Shown one piece after another: positions 40,601 through 48,285 of a stretch of 59,549 nucleotides of DNA. The DNA comes from an uncultured Verrucomicrobiota bacterium (lineage in GTDB: Bacteria > Verrucomicrobiota > Verrucomicrobiia > Opitutales > Opitutaceae). Location: positions 1 to 59,549 of the forward strand of contig CAIQAB010000024.1 in the NCBI GenBank assembly GCA_903869675.1, read 5' to 3'. The notes under the pieces were generated by a model, which saw nothing but the letters and a program-made list of their open reading frames with translations, had not been told where the DNA came from and made no database searches. Within the stretch, counting starts at the first letter, position 1; the number at the start of each line of letters is the position of its first letter. A program made the translations under genes and the position numbers.

Positions 40601-41104
40601 TTAACCGCCGTGGCAACCACAGCCCTCGCCGCAGTCCTTTTCTCCACCCGTGCCATGGGCATGACCATGGACGCACTCCTCGTCCGTCGCCGCCCGCACC
40701 GCCAGCACCTCGACTTCAAAATTCAAATCCACCCCGGCCAGCGGGTGGTTGGCGTCGAGCAAGAGCTCCTCGCCCTCGACCCCACGCACCGTGACGATAG
40801 GGGCGAAGGCATCCTCCCCCGCTCGGAACTGGTCCCCCGGCCGCACTTCGCCTTCGATGGGAAGCAACGACTTTAACACGCGTTGCACCTGGGTTTCATC
40901 CCGTTCACCATAAGCCTTGACGGCCGGCACGCCAATCTCGGCCCGCGTGCCGGCCGCCAAGCCGCGCAGCCCCTCCTCCAGGCCCTCCACGATCTGCCCG
41001 CCGCCCTCTAGGTAGGAAATCGGATCGCCGCCAGTCGAGGCATCCAAGATGCGTCCATCCGCATCACGCAGGGTATAGTGAAAAGTGACAACGTTCCGGC
41101 TCAT
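40601..41104 (-). CDS. FKBP-type peptidyl-prolyl isomerase, SlyD-like
   Basis: A protein of 167 residues. The start at 41104 (MSRNVVTFHYTLRDADGRIL) matches the typical FKBP beginning. The FKBP fold is split by an insert-in-flap domain, as in SlyD: GGGQIVEGLEEGLRGLAAGT (35-53), then the IF domain (about 66-125), then HPLAGVDLNFEVEVLAVR. The C-terminus (142-167) is rich in His and Cys (CVHGHAHG and DCGEGCGCHGG), a metal-binding tail typical of SlyD that binds nickel. The enzyme speeds proline isomerisation and acts as a chaperone in the cytoplasm. Confidence 0.88.
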   Translation of the reverse strand: MSRNVVTFHYTLRDADGRILDASTGGDPISYLEGGGQIVEGLEEGLRGLAAGTRAEIGVPAVKAYGERDETQVQRVLKSLLPIEGEVRPGDQFRAGEDAFAPIVTVRGVEGEELLLDANHPLAGVDLNFEVEVLAVRAATDEECVHGHAHGTGGEKDCGEGCGCHGG

Positions 41105-41173
41105 GTCTGCCGAGCCGAGCACGCCCGCGCCCGCCCTGCCAGCCCTTATCCATCTTCCAAGAAAGACTTTGAA

Positions 41174-41255
41174 ACCGCGGATTTCACGGATGGGCACGGA
41201 TCTAATCCATCGCCGTGCTATCTCTTTATCCGCGTCATTTCGCGAAATCCGCGGT
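41174..41255. repeat. Intergenic simple-word inverted repeat (CCGCGGATTT type)
   Basis: An 11-bp perfect inverted pair (41174-41184 with 41245-41255) encloses further related words (cacgga, gcacggatc, atccgcg, tttcgcg). It lies between the ABC permease 3' end and the FKBP start. It is built like the elements at 3009, 43859 and 53300. Confidence 0.7.
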
Positions 41256-41279
41256 AAAAATCTCCGCCGTCTTCGCCCC

Positions 41280-43847
41280 TCAACCCTCCGCCCTCAAAAC
41301 CTCCAGCGGCGGCCGCCCCGCCACCCCTCGCTGGATCAGCAAGCCCACGACCACGGTCAAGCCCACCACACCCGCCACCGTGGTCGCCAGCGGCCCCCAC
41401 GGCAGGGTGGGAGGCGCGTCGAACACCCAAGTCGCCACCGCCGCGCCGCCGCCCAGCGCCAGGACCGCTCCAGTCAGGCCCGCCATCAAGCCGAGCGCGG
41501 CCAGCTCCACCACCAACGCCGTCCGCACCTGCGCCGCGCTCGCCCCCAAGGTGCGCAGCAGCACCGCCTCCCGCACCCGTTGATCCCGCCCCGCCGCCAG
41601 CGTGCCGGCCAGCACCACCACGCCGGTCGCGAGAGTAAAGAGCGCGATGAAACGCACCGCCAGCTCGGCTTTGCCAAAAACCGTGTCGAGCGATTCGATG
41701 ACCAGTCCGAGATCAAGGATGGAGACGTTGGGAAACGCCGTCGCCACCCCGCGCTGCACCCGCGCGTTCAGACCGTTGTCCGCCGCCCGCACGGCCATGA
41801 CGTGGAACTTCGGCGCGTCCTCCAGCACCCCGGTCGGGAACAACACGAAAAAATTCGGCGCCATCCGCCGCCACTCGACCTCGCGCAGACTCGCGACCCG
41901 CGTGCGCACCGCCACGCCCTGCACGTCCCACTCCAGCTCGTCGCCCAGCCCGATGCGCAGATCCTTCGCCAGGCCCTGCTCGACCGACACCGGCACCGCC
42001 TCTCCGCCAGGCCCCTCGCCCGCCGCCCCCTGCTCCCACTTCCCCACCCACTTTCCCGCGACCACCTTTTCTGTGTTCGCCGGCGCCGCCCGGTAGCTTG
42101 ACCGATACTCGCGCCGCAGGGTCCAGCCAGGCACGCCGGCCGCGCGATCCTTCAATACCTCCTCCACCGCACGACCTTTGAGCCGCGCCAGTCGCATGGT
42201 CACGATCGGCGCTTCGGCCGCGACCGGCGCACCAAGCTCGGTCAGCTTCGCACGGAGCCCCTCCACCTGGTCGTCCTGCACGTCGAAAAACATCAAATTC
42301 GGCCGGTCCGCCTGTCCTGCAAAACGGATCTGTCCGAGAAGCGCCGCCCGGGAAAACGCCAGCGTGAGCAATAAAAACGCCCCCAGCCCCAACGCCACCA
42401 CCAGACGCCCGGTGCGGTTGCCCGGACGGTGCAGGCTGGCCAGCCCCTGCCGCACCGCAAAGGGCAACGCACGCACCGCCGCGAGACTGCCCGCGCGTTT
42501 CGCCGCCCTCGTCACCAACCAGGCCACCCCGGCGAGCGCCAGCCCCGCCGCCGTCAGGCCGCCGATGAACGCGAACCCGTTCCGCCAGCCGCCGCCCAAC
42601 CAAGCCGCGAGCCCGAGCACGACCGCGACCAGCGCCGCGAGCGCGGCCAGCCGCCACGGATCGCGCCCGCCCGCCGGCGGCGTCACCGCCCGCAGCACCG
42701 CCAGCGGCGAAACCCGCCGCACCGCCAGCAGCGGCACCAGGGTGCAGAGCGCGCTGAGGGCCGCCCCGATCGCGCCCGCCCGCGCCACCTCGCCCCAGCG
42801 CACCGCAAAGTCGTCCGCACCCACCGGCAAGAAGTCCCGCACCAGAGCGCCGAGACCGGCCTGCAGGCCCGCCCCCGCCAGCGCCCCGACCGCGCCGCCC
42901 GCCACGCCCACCGCCACGCCCTGGATAAAAAACACCCCGAGCCCCAGCCCGGCGCCCGCGCCGAGACAACGCAGCACCGCGACCGTGGCGAGCTTGCGCT
43001 GCACCAGCGCGTGCATCGCCGCCGCCACTCCGATCGCGCCCAGGAGCAAGGCCACCAGTCCGGTTAGACGGAGAAACGCGTTCACGTTCTCCAGCGCCCG
43101 CCCCAGCTCGCGTTTGCGTTCGCCGACCGTGTCCGCGTTGAGCCGCAAGGCGCGCAACGCGTCGCGCTCGCGTTTCACCAGCGCCTCCACGTCCGTGCCC
43201 TCGGGGAAACGAAAATGCGTGCGGTAGCGGGCCAGCGAACCGGTCCCGAGCAAACCCGCGCCCTCCAGGCCCGCCCGGTCAACCAGCACGCGCGGCGAGA
43301 GCATGGCCACCGCCGCCGGCTCGCCGGGCAGTTTGCGCAGCGCGCCCGCGACGCGGAACTCCTTCCGCCCGAGCCGGACCTTCGAACCGGGGACGAGCCC
43401 GAACTGCGTCATCAGGGTTTCCTCGACCAGCACCGACGCGCGATCGCCCAGTTCGGCCCGCGCGGTCGCCGGAATGCTCACAACCTCTCCATAAAATGGA
43501 TACCCCGCTTCCGCCGCGCGCACCGTGACCAGCCGCGAGGCCGCGACCGCACCGGAGGCGTCGGGCACGGCCAGCATGGAGGCGAAGGCGGCCTCGCGCA
43601 CCGTTTCGCCGCCGAGGCGGGCGAGGAGCGCGTCGGTCTCGGCGTCCGGCGCGCTGCGAGACTCGATCACGAGGTCGGCTCCAAGCAGCGCCCGCGCCTG
43701 GTGGTCGATGGCGGCGCGGATGTTGGCCCCCAGCGAACCGGTCGCGGCCAGCGCCGCCACCCCGGCGACCACCGCCAGCGCGGTGAGCGCCAGCCGCCCG
43801 GGCGAGGCCCGGGCATCCCGCCAGGCGAATTTGAGAAGGAAGATCAT
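41280..43847 (-). CDS. ABC transporter permease, FtsX/YbbP-like
   Basis: An inner-membrane protein of 855 residues. The start at 43847 (MIFLLKFAWRDARASPGRLA) gives the usual basic lead into membrane helix 1. A large periplasmic domain spans about 40-255. A block of helices follows with LRLTGLVALLLGAIGVAAAMHALVQRKLATVAVLRCLGA (the FtsX-type core at about 260-300), then a second periplasmic domain (about 520-735) and a second FtsX core (about 738-845). Two FtsX cores in one chain is the build of YbbP-like permeases. The cognate ATPase is at 44314 and a TesA-like esterase is divergent to it. This is the order found in E. coli ybbP-ybbA/tesA. A role in moving lipids or lipoproteins is suspected for the family but not settled. 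Confidence 0.85.
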   Translation of the reverse strand: MIFLLKFAWRDARASPGRLALTALAVVAGVAALAATGSLGANIRAAIDHQARALLGADLVIESRSAPDAETDALLARLGGETVREAAFASMLAVPDASGAVAASRLVTVRAAEAGYPFYGEVVSIPATARAELGDRASVLVEETLMTQFGLVPGSKVRLGRKEFRVAGALRKLPGEPAAVAMLSPRVLVDRAGLEGAGLLGTGSLARYRTHFRFPEGTDVEALVKRERDALRALRLNADTVGERKRELGRALENVNAFLRLTGLVALLLGAIGVAAAMHALVQRKLATVAVLRCLGAGAGLGLGVFFIQGVAVGVAGGAVGALAGAGLQAGLGALVRDFLPVGADDFAVRWGEVARAGAIGAALSALCTLVPLLAVRRVSPLAVLRAVTPPAGGRDPWRLAALAALVAVVLGLAAWLGGGWRNGFAFIGGLTAAGLALAGVAWLVTRAAKRAGSLAAVRALPFAVRQGLASLHRPGNRTGRLVVALGLGAFLLLTLAFSRAALLGQIRFAGQADRPNLMFFDVQDDQVEGLRAKLTELGAPVAAEAPIVTMRLARLKGRAVEEVLKDRAAGVPGWTLRREYRSSYRAAPANTEKVVAGKWVGKWEQGAAGEGPGGEAVPVSVEQGLAKDLRIGLGDELEWDVQGVAVRTRVASLREVEWRRMAPNFFVLFPTGVLEDAPKFHVMAVRAADNGLNARVQRGVATAFPNVSILDLGLVIESLDTVFGKAELAVRFIALFTLATGVVVLAGTLAAGRDQRVREAVLLRTLGASAAQVRTALVVELAALGLMAGLTGAVLALGGGAAVATWVFDAPPTLPWGPLATTVAGVVGLTVVVGLLIQRGVAGRPPLEVLRAEG

Positions 43848-43858
43848 CGGAAAGGGTT

Positions 43859-44308
43859 GCCCACGAAACACACGAAAAAGCACGAAATTTCAGACCACGA
43901 TACGCTCCCACTCGACCTTGGGATGATGTCCGAAGTTGACCGATAATCCAACCCTCAGCCCCGTGGCGTGGAGATAGTTGATCACTTGGGCGCGATGTTC
44001 GTCGGCCAGGGCCGATACCGCCTTCAGCTCCACCAACAAGCTGCCATAACAAATCAAGTCGGGTCTATAAGTCTGTTTGAGCGGTCGTCCCTTGTAGGCC
44101 AAGGCCAGCTCCGGCTGCGCGACCACGGGGATAGCCTTATCCTGAAGCTCCAGCTCCAAGCACTCCTGATAGACAGCCTCCAAGAACCCGCATCCTTTTT
44201 CCTTATAGACCTCAAAACACGCACCCATCACCAAGTAGCACTCATCCCGCAGAATCAGTTCTTTGTTCATGGGGCTTCTTTTCGTGTTATTTCGTGTGTT
44301 TCGTGGGC
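43859..44308. mobile_element. GxxExxY gene cassette bounded by 19-bp inverted repeats
   Basis: A 19-bp perfect inverted repeat (GCCCACGAAACACACGAAA, 43859-43877; complement at 44290-44308) frames a 450-bp unit holding one gene. Further words of the type CACGAAA extend each arm inward. The unit separates the ATPase and permease genes of one ABC transporter. No transposase is present and target-site duplications were not evident, so mobility is inferred from build and position only. Confidence 0.6.
43890..44270 (-). CDS. GxxExxY family protein
   Basis: A protein of 126 residues. The start at 44270 (MNKELILRDECYLVMGACFE) is the typical beginning of the family. The eponymous motif is G28-F-L-E31-A-V-Y34. 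Asp71 (in YRPDLICYG) and the E-L-K at 81-83 form a PD-(D/E)xK-like site, followed by AQVINYLHATG. The family is widespread in environmental bacteria, usually in one- or multi-copy form; nuclease activity is suspected from the fold but no role is established. The surrounding inverted repeats lie at 43859-43877 and 44290-44308. The gene is inserted between two co-directional ABC transporter genes. Confidence 0.92.
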   Translation of the reverse strand: MNKELILRDECYLVMGACFEVYKEKGCGFLEAVYQECLELELQDKAIPVVAQPELALAYKGRPLKQTYRPDLICYGSLLVELKAVSALADEHRAQVINYLHATGLRVGLSVNFGHHPKVEWERIVV

Positions 44309-44313
44309 CATTT

Positions 44314-45021
44314 TCAGTTTCCGCCATCCGCCAAGATCTCCCCGCCGCGCAGCCGCAACACCCGCCCGCAGCGACTAGCCAGCTCGGCGTCGTGCGTGAC
44401 CAGCACCAGCGTCGTGCCCTTTTCGCGGTTCAATTCAAAGATCAGCTCGGTCACCACCGCCGCCGTCGCCCCGTCGAGGTTTCCCGTGGGTTCGTCGCAA
44501 AACAGAATCCGCGGCTCGGTGACGAAGGCCCGTGCCAGCGCCACCCGCTGCTGTTCGCCGCCCGAAAGCTGCACCGGGTAGTGCCCCAGTCGCCCACCCA
44601 GCCCGACCCGCGCCAGCAGGGCCCGCGCCTTGTCCTCCGCCGCGCGCGCCGCCGCCCCGCGCAGACCACGCAGCTCCAGCGGGACGAGCACGTTTTCCAA
44701 CGCGGTAAGCGACGGGATGAGCTGGAAATTCTGGAAGACAAATCCGGTCGTCTCGTTCCGCACCCGCGCGCGCTCGTCCTCGCTCAGACCGCCCAACGCC
44801 CGCCCCGCCAGCGTAACCGCGCCCGCGCTCGGCTGGTCCAGTCCGGCGCAAAGCCCGAGCAGGGTCGTCTTGCCGCTGCCACTCGGCCCGACCAGCGCGA
44901 GTGATTCGCCGGCGACGAGCGAGAAGGAAGCCCCCTGCAACACGGTGAGCGGCCCCGCCGTCGTCGGGTAGGTGCGGCTCACGTTTTCAACTTGGAGAAT
45001 CAGCGCGGCAAGGGAAGTCAT
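44314..45021 (-). CDS. ABC transporter ATP-binding protein, YbbA/LolD-like
   Basis: A protein of 235 residues with all ABC motifs: Walker A GPSGSGKT (45-52), Q-loop in FVFQNFQLIPSLTALENV, signature LSGGEQQRVALARAF, Walker B RILFCDEPTGNLD, and the switch His in LVLVTHD. The NFQLIP/TALENV wording is typical of the MacB/LolD/YbbA group. It powers the FtsX-type permease at 41280 from the cytoplasm. The two genes are now separated by the GxxExxY cassette. Its start is 57 bp from the divergent esterase start, so that short gap must hold two promoters. Confidence 0.93.
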   Translation of the reverse strand: MTSLAALILQVENVSRTYPTTAGPLTVLQGASFSLVAGESLALVGPSGSGKTTLLGLCAGLDQPSAGAVTLAGRALGGLSEDERARVRNETTGFVFQNFQLIPSLTALENVLVPLELRGLRGAAARAAEDKARALLARVGLGGRLGHYPVQLSGGEQQRVALARAFVTEPRILFCDEPTGNLDGATAAVVTELIFELNREKGTTLVLVTHDAELASRCGRVLRLRGGEILADGGN

Positions 45022-45078
45022 GAGCGTGCGTAGTTGCAGACCAAACGTCCACGGCCACGTTTCGCAACGTCCGACGCC

Positions 45079-45759
45079 ATGAACCTCCGCCGCCTCCTCG
45101 TCCTCGCACTGCTCCTCAACCCGCTGCTTTCACCCCTCCCCGCCCGCGGCGCCGACCCGGCCGAGCACACCATCCTCGTGCTCGGCGACAGCCTGACCTT
45201 CGGTTACGGGCTGCCCGACCCCGCCACCCAGGCCTACCCCGCCCTGCTCCAGCAAAAACTCGACACCCGCGCCTCCGCCGCGCCCGGCGCGCCCCGCTGG
45301 CGGGTGGTCAACGCCGGCGTCTCCGGCGACACCACCTCCGGCGGCCTGCGCCGCGCCGACTGGGTTTCCCGCCAGCCCGTCGCCATCCTCGTGCTCGCCC
45401 TCGGCAGCAACGACGGCCTGCGCGGCCTCAACCCCGCCCTGATCGAGGCCAACCTAGCCGCCATCGGCGACCGCCTCGCGGCGAGAAACCCCGGCCTGCG
45501 CGTGCTCTTGGTCGGCCAACGCATGCCCGTGAGCATGGGCGACTACGCCGCGCAATTCGAAGCCGTTTTCCCCCGCCTCGCCGCCGCCCGGGGCTGGGCC
45601 CTCGCGCCTTTTCTGCTCGAAGGTGTCGGCGGCGTGCCCGAGCTGAACCAGGCCGACGCCATCCACCCGAACGAGGCCGGCCACGTTCGCCTGGCGGAAA
45701 CCGTCTGGACCGCGCTTAGCCCGCTGCTGGACCCGCCCGCCGCCGTCAGCGCGCCTTGA
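45079..45759 (+). CDS. tesA: GDSL-family arylesterase / lysophospholipase, TesA-like
   Basis: A protein of 226 residues. The start at 45079 (MNLRRLLVLALLLNPLLSPL) gives a signal peptide ending near residue 24, so the enzyme is periplasmic. SGNH hydrolase blocks are complete: block I GDSLTFGYG with catalytic Ser38, block II Gly in GVSGDTTSGG, block III GSNDG (Asn111), and block V DAIHPN with Asp193 and His196. These enzymes hydrolyse aryl esters, thioesters and lysophospholipids. It is divergent from the YbbA-like ATPase, the same arrangement as tesA-ybbA in E. coli, supporting a shared lipid-related function. Its 3' end overlaps the convergent RDD gene by 14 bp. Confidence 0.92.
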   Translation: MNLRRLLVLALLLNPLLSPLPARGADPAEHTILVLGDSLTFGYGLPDPATQAYPALLQQKLDTRASAAPGAPRWRVVNAGVSGDTTSGGLRRADWVSRQPVAILVLALGSNDGLRGLNPALIEANLAAIGDRLAARNPGLRVLLVGQRMPVSMGDYAAQFEAVFPRLAAARGWALAPFLLEGVGGVPELNQADAIHPNEAGHVRLAETVWTALSPLLDPPAAVSAP

Positions 45760-46483
45760 GGTCCGCGCGGTCCGTCTCGACCTCCGTCTCGCGTTCCCCG
45801 AACACCACCCGCGTGTCGCAGAGGTAGTCGTGAAGGGAACGTTTTTCGACGTCGAAGGCCGCCATGACGTAGCCGGTGAAAAAAATGATCGTGCTGAGTG
45901 TCTCCGCAAAATATCGCCCCACCACGCGCGCCATGCCCACCCGGCCGCCGTCCGCCCGCACCACCCGCAAGCCGAGCATGCGTTTACCCGGCGTGGCCTC
46001 ATGACGCGCCATGAAATAGACCGTGTAGGCGACCGCGAAGAGGGTGTTGATCGGCGCGGTCCAGACCATCAGGTGAAAAATCGCCTCCCAATCCCGCGAC
46101 GCGGGGAAGACGCCGTTGAACACCGTCCCGACCACCGCCCGCTCGACCAGCAGGGCGATCCCGTAGAGCAGCAAGCCGTCGATAAACTTAGCCAGCAAGC
46201 GCACCCAAAAACCTGCAAAGCGCGGCGCGGCCGCCGTCGCAGCGGACGAGTGCTCGAACCGCGCGGCGGGCTCCTCGACCGGCAAAGGCGGCGGCGTGGC
46301 GGAGGGCAGCGGCGGCGGCACCTCCAGCTCGTCCACGAGGGAGGCGCGCGTCCACGCCGAGAGCCCGACCCGCCACACGAGCGTGCCGCCATCGACGTCG
46401 CCGGCCGCGATGCGCGCGTCCAGCTCCGCCCGTTCGACCGGACCGGTCCGCTCCCCATTTTTAACAAAATACCACAATGCCAT
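45746..46483 (-). CDS. GYF_2 and RDD domain membrane protein
   Basis: A protein of 245 residues. The start at 46483 (MALWYFVKNGERTGPVERAE) begins directly with a GYF_2-type domain (about 1-55, WYFVKNGERTGPV). A Pro/Ala-rich linker follows (about 60-90), then an RDD domain with about four membrane helices (about 95-225). The RDD start reads FAGFWVRLLAKFIDGLLLYG, with Arg and Asp as named, and TPGKRMLGLRVVRADGGRVGM is typical of the family. RDD proteins are suspected Na+/H+ antiporters or carriers in some cases; here no substrate is indicated. The gene converges with the esterase, overlapping by 14 bp. Confidence 0.87.
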   Translation of the reverse strand: MALWYFVKNGERTGPVERAELDARIAAGDVDGGTLVWRVGLSAWTRASLVDELEVPPPLPSATPPPLPVEEPAARFEHSSAATAAAPRFAGFWVRLLAKFIDGLLLYGIALLVERAVVGTVFNGVFPASRDWEAIFHLMVWTAPINTLFAVAYTVYFMARHEATPGKRMLGLRVVRADGGRVGMARVVGRYFAETLSTIIFFTGYVMAAFDVEKRSLHDYLCDTRVVFGERETEVETDRADLKAR

Positions 46484-46560
46484 AACCACACCCTGCCCGC
46501 ACCGCCCGGCCCTTGGCAACCCACGTTTGCCTTCGGCTGGGGCCGCGCTCTGCTCCCGCC

Positions 46561-48210
46561 ATGGCCTCCCGCGTCTCCACCGCAGTCCTCGCCCGCCTCG
46601 CCGGCGCCCTCGCCGCGCTCGCGCTTTTGTTCACCGCCGCCGCCTGCCGCCCGCGCCAGACCCCGGTCGAGCAGGCTCGCGCCGACCAGACCCTCCTCGT
46701 CGGCAACGGCGCCGAGCCCGGCGACCTCGATCCCCACCTCGCCACCGCCCTGACCGAGTTCAACATCATCCTCGCCCTCGGCGAAGGCCTCACCGCGCTC
46801 GACGAGGCCACCGGCGAACCCGTGCCCGCCGCCGCCGCGTCGTGGGACGTCTCCGCCGACGGCCTGCGCTACACCTTCCACCTCCGCCCTGAAGCCCGTT
46901 GGTCCAACGGCGACGTCGTCCGCGCCTCGGATTTCGTGTTCTCCTTCGAGCGCATCCTCCGCCCCGCCCTCGCCTCCGAATACGCCTACATGCTGTTCCC
47001 CCTGCGCGGCGCCGAGGCCTTCAACGCCGGCACCACCACTGACTTTGGCACCGTTGGCGCCACCGCACCCGACGACCGCACCCTCGTGGTCGAACTCGCC
47101 GCGCCGACGCCCTACTTTCTCGGTCTCGTCGCCCACCAGGCCTGGTTCCCCGTCCACCCGCCCACCATCCTACGCTTCGGCAAGATCGACCAGCGCGGCA
47201 CCGCCTGGACCCGTCCGGAAAACCACGTCGGCAACGGCGCCTACCGCCTCGCCAAGTGGGTGCCGAACGACCGCATCGAGGTCGTGCGCGACACCCTGCA
47301 CCACTCCGACCCCGCCGTCGGCCCCCGCCGCGTGGTTTTTTTCCCGACCGACAACACCGCCGCCGACGAGTCCGCCTATCGCGCCGGCCAGCGCCACGTC
47401 ACTTACGACCTGCTGCCCGACCGCATCGCCACCTACCGCGCCCAGTCCCCCTCGCCCCTGCGCGTCGACCCCCAGCTCGAAACCGCCTACCTGCGTTTCA
47501 ACACCACCCGCCCGCCGCTGAACGACGCCCGCGTCCGCCGCGCCCTTGCCCTCGCCGTCGATCGCGACGCCCTCGCCGGCTCCGTGCTGCTCGGCTCCCG
47601 CCTGCCCGCCACCCACTTCGTCCCGCCCGGCCTCGGCGCCTACCGCTCGCCCCCCGGCCAGGTCCGCGACGTCCCCGCCGCCCGCGCCCTCCTCGCCGAG
47701 GCCGGTTTCCCCGAAGGCAAGGGTTTCCCCCGCCTCGAACTCCTTACCAACACCGATCCGGTCAACACTCGCATCCTCGAAGCCGTCCAGGCCATGTGGA
47801 AACAGGAGCTCGGCATCGACGTCGCCCTCGTTTCCCAGGATTTCCGCGTCTATCTCGATACGCTCAAGGGGCTGCGCTACGACATCGCCCGCTCCCGCTG
47901 GGTCGGCGACTACAACGACCCCAACACCTTCCTCGACATGTATGTGACCGGCGGCGGCAACAACCAGACCGGTTGGTCCGTCCCCGCCTACGACCGCCTC
48001 ATCGCCGACGCCGCCCGCACCCCCGCCCCGGCCGAACGCCTCGCCCTGCTGCAACAGGCCGAAACCCTTCTGCTCACCGAAGCTCCCATCGCCCCGCTCT
48101 ACTTCGGCGCTCGCGTCCACCTCGTCCACCCCGATGTGACCGGCTGGCACGGCTCTCTGCTCGGCGTCCGTCGCTACCAGACCCTCCGCCTCGCCCCTGC
48201 CGCAAACTAG
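46561..48210 (+). CDS. Peptide ABC transporter substrate-binding lipoprotein, OppA-like
   Basis: A protein of 549 residues. The start at 46561 gives a lipoprotein signal with Cys29 (LFTAAAC). SBP family 5 features run through the chain: VGNGAEPGDLDPHLATA, YTFHLRPEARWSNGDVVRASDF with the family signature around residues 105-125, GNGAYRLAKW, LRFNTTRPPLNDARVRRALALAVDR (in part) and WVGDYNDPNTFLDMYVTGGG near the C-terminus. It collects oligopeptides in the periplasm for an Opp/Dpp permease. The permease genes are not in the window, so it is an orphan here. It lies between the divergent GYF/RDD gene and the TPR operon. Confidence 0.93.
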   Translation: MASRVSTAVLARLAGALAALALLFTAAACRPRQTPVEQARADQTLLVGNGAEPGDLDPHLATALTEFNIILALGEGLTALDEATGEPVPAAAASWDVSADGLRYTFHLRPEARWSNGDVVRASDFVFSFERILRPALASEYAYMLFPLRGAEAFNAGTTTDFGTVGATAPDDRTLVVELAAPTPYFLGLVAHQAWFPVHPPTILRFGKIDQRGTAWTRPENHVGNGAYRLAKWVPNDRIEVVRDTLHHSDPAVGPRRVVFFPTDNTAADESAYRAGQRHVTYDLLPDRIATYRAQSPSPLRVDPQLETAYLRFNTTRPPLNDARVRRALALAVDRDALAGSVLLGSRLPATHFVPPGLGAYRSPPGQVRDVPAARALLAEAGFPEGKGFPRLELLTNTDPVNTRILEAVQAMWKQELGIDVALVSQDFRVYLDTLKGLRYDIARSRWVGDYNDPNTFLDMYVTGGGNNQTGWSVPAYDRLIADAARTPAPAERLALLQQAETLLLTEAPIAPLYFGARVHLVHPDVTGWHGSLLGVRRYQTLRLAPAAN

Positions 48211-48285
48211 GCGCTGGATACGTAAAAAAATTACTCTGCACTTGACGCAAACCATTGGCTCCGGAGCTTCGCTGCGAGCCTTCCG

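Noticed and set aside
46069-48255. Long antisense frames over the OppA-like and GYF/RDD genes
   Set aside because: Gly/Ala/Val-rich low-complexity products typical of the reverse frame of GC-rich genes; the sense genes have clear motifs.
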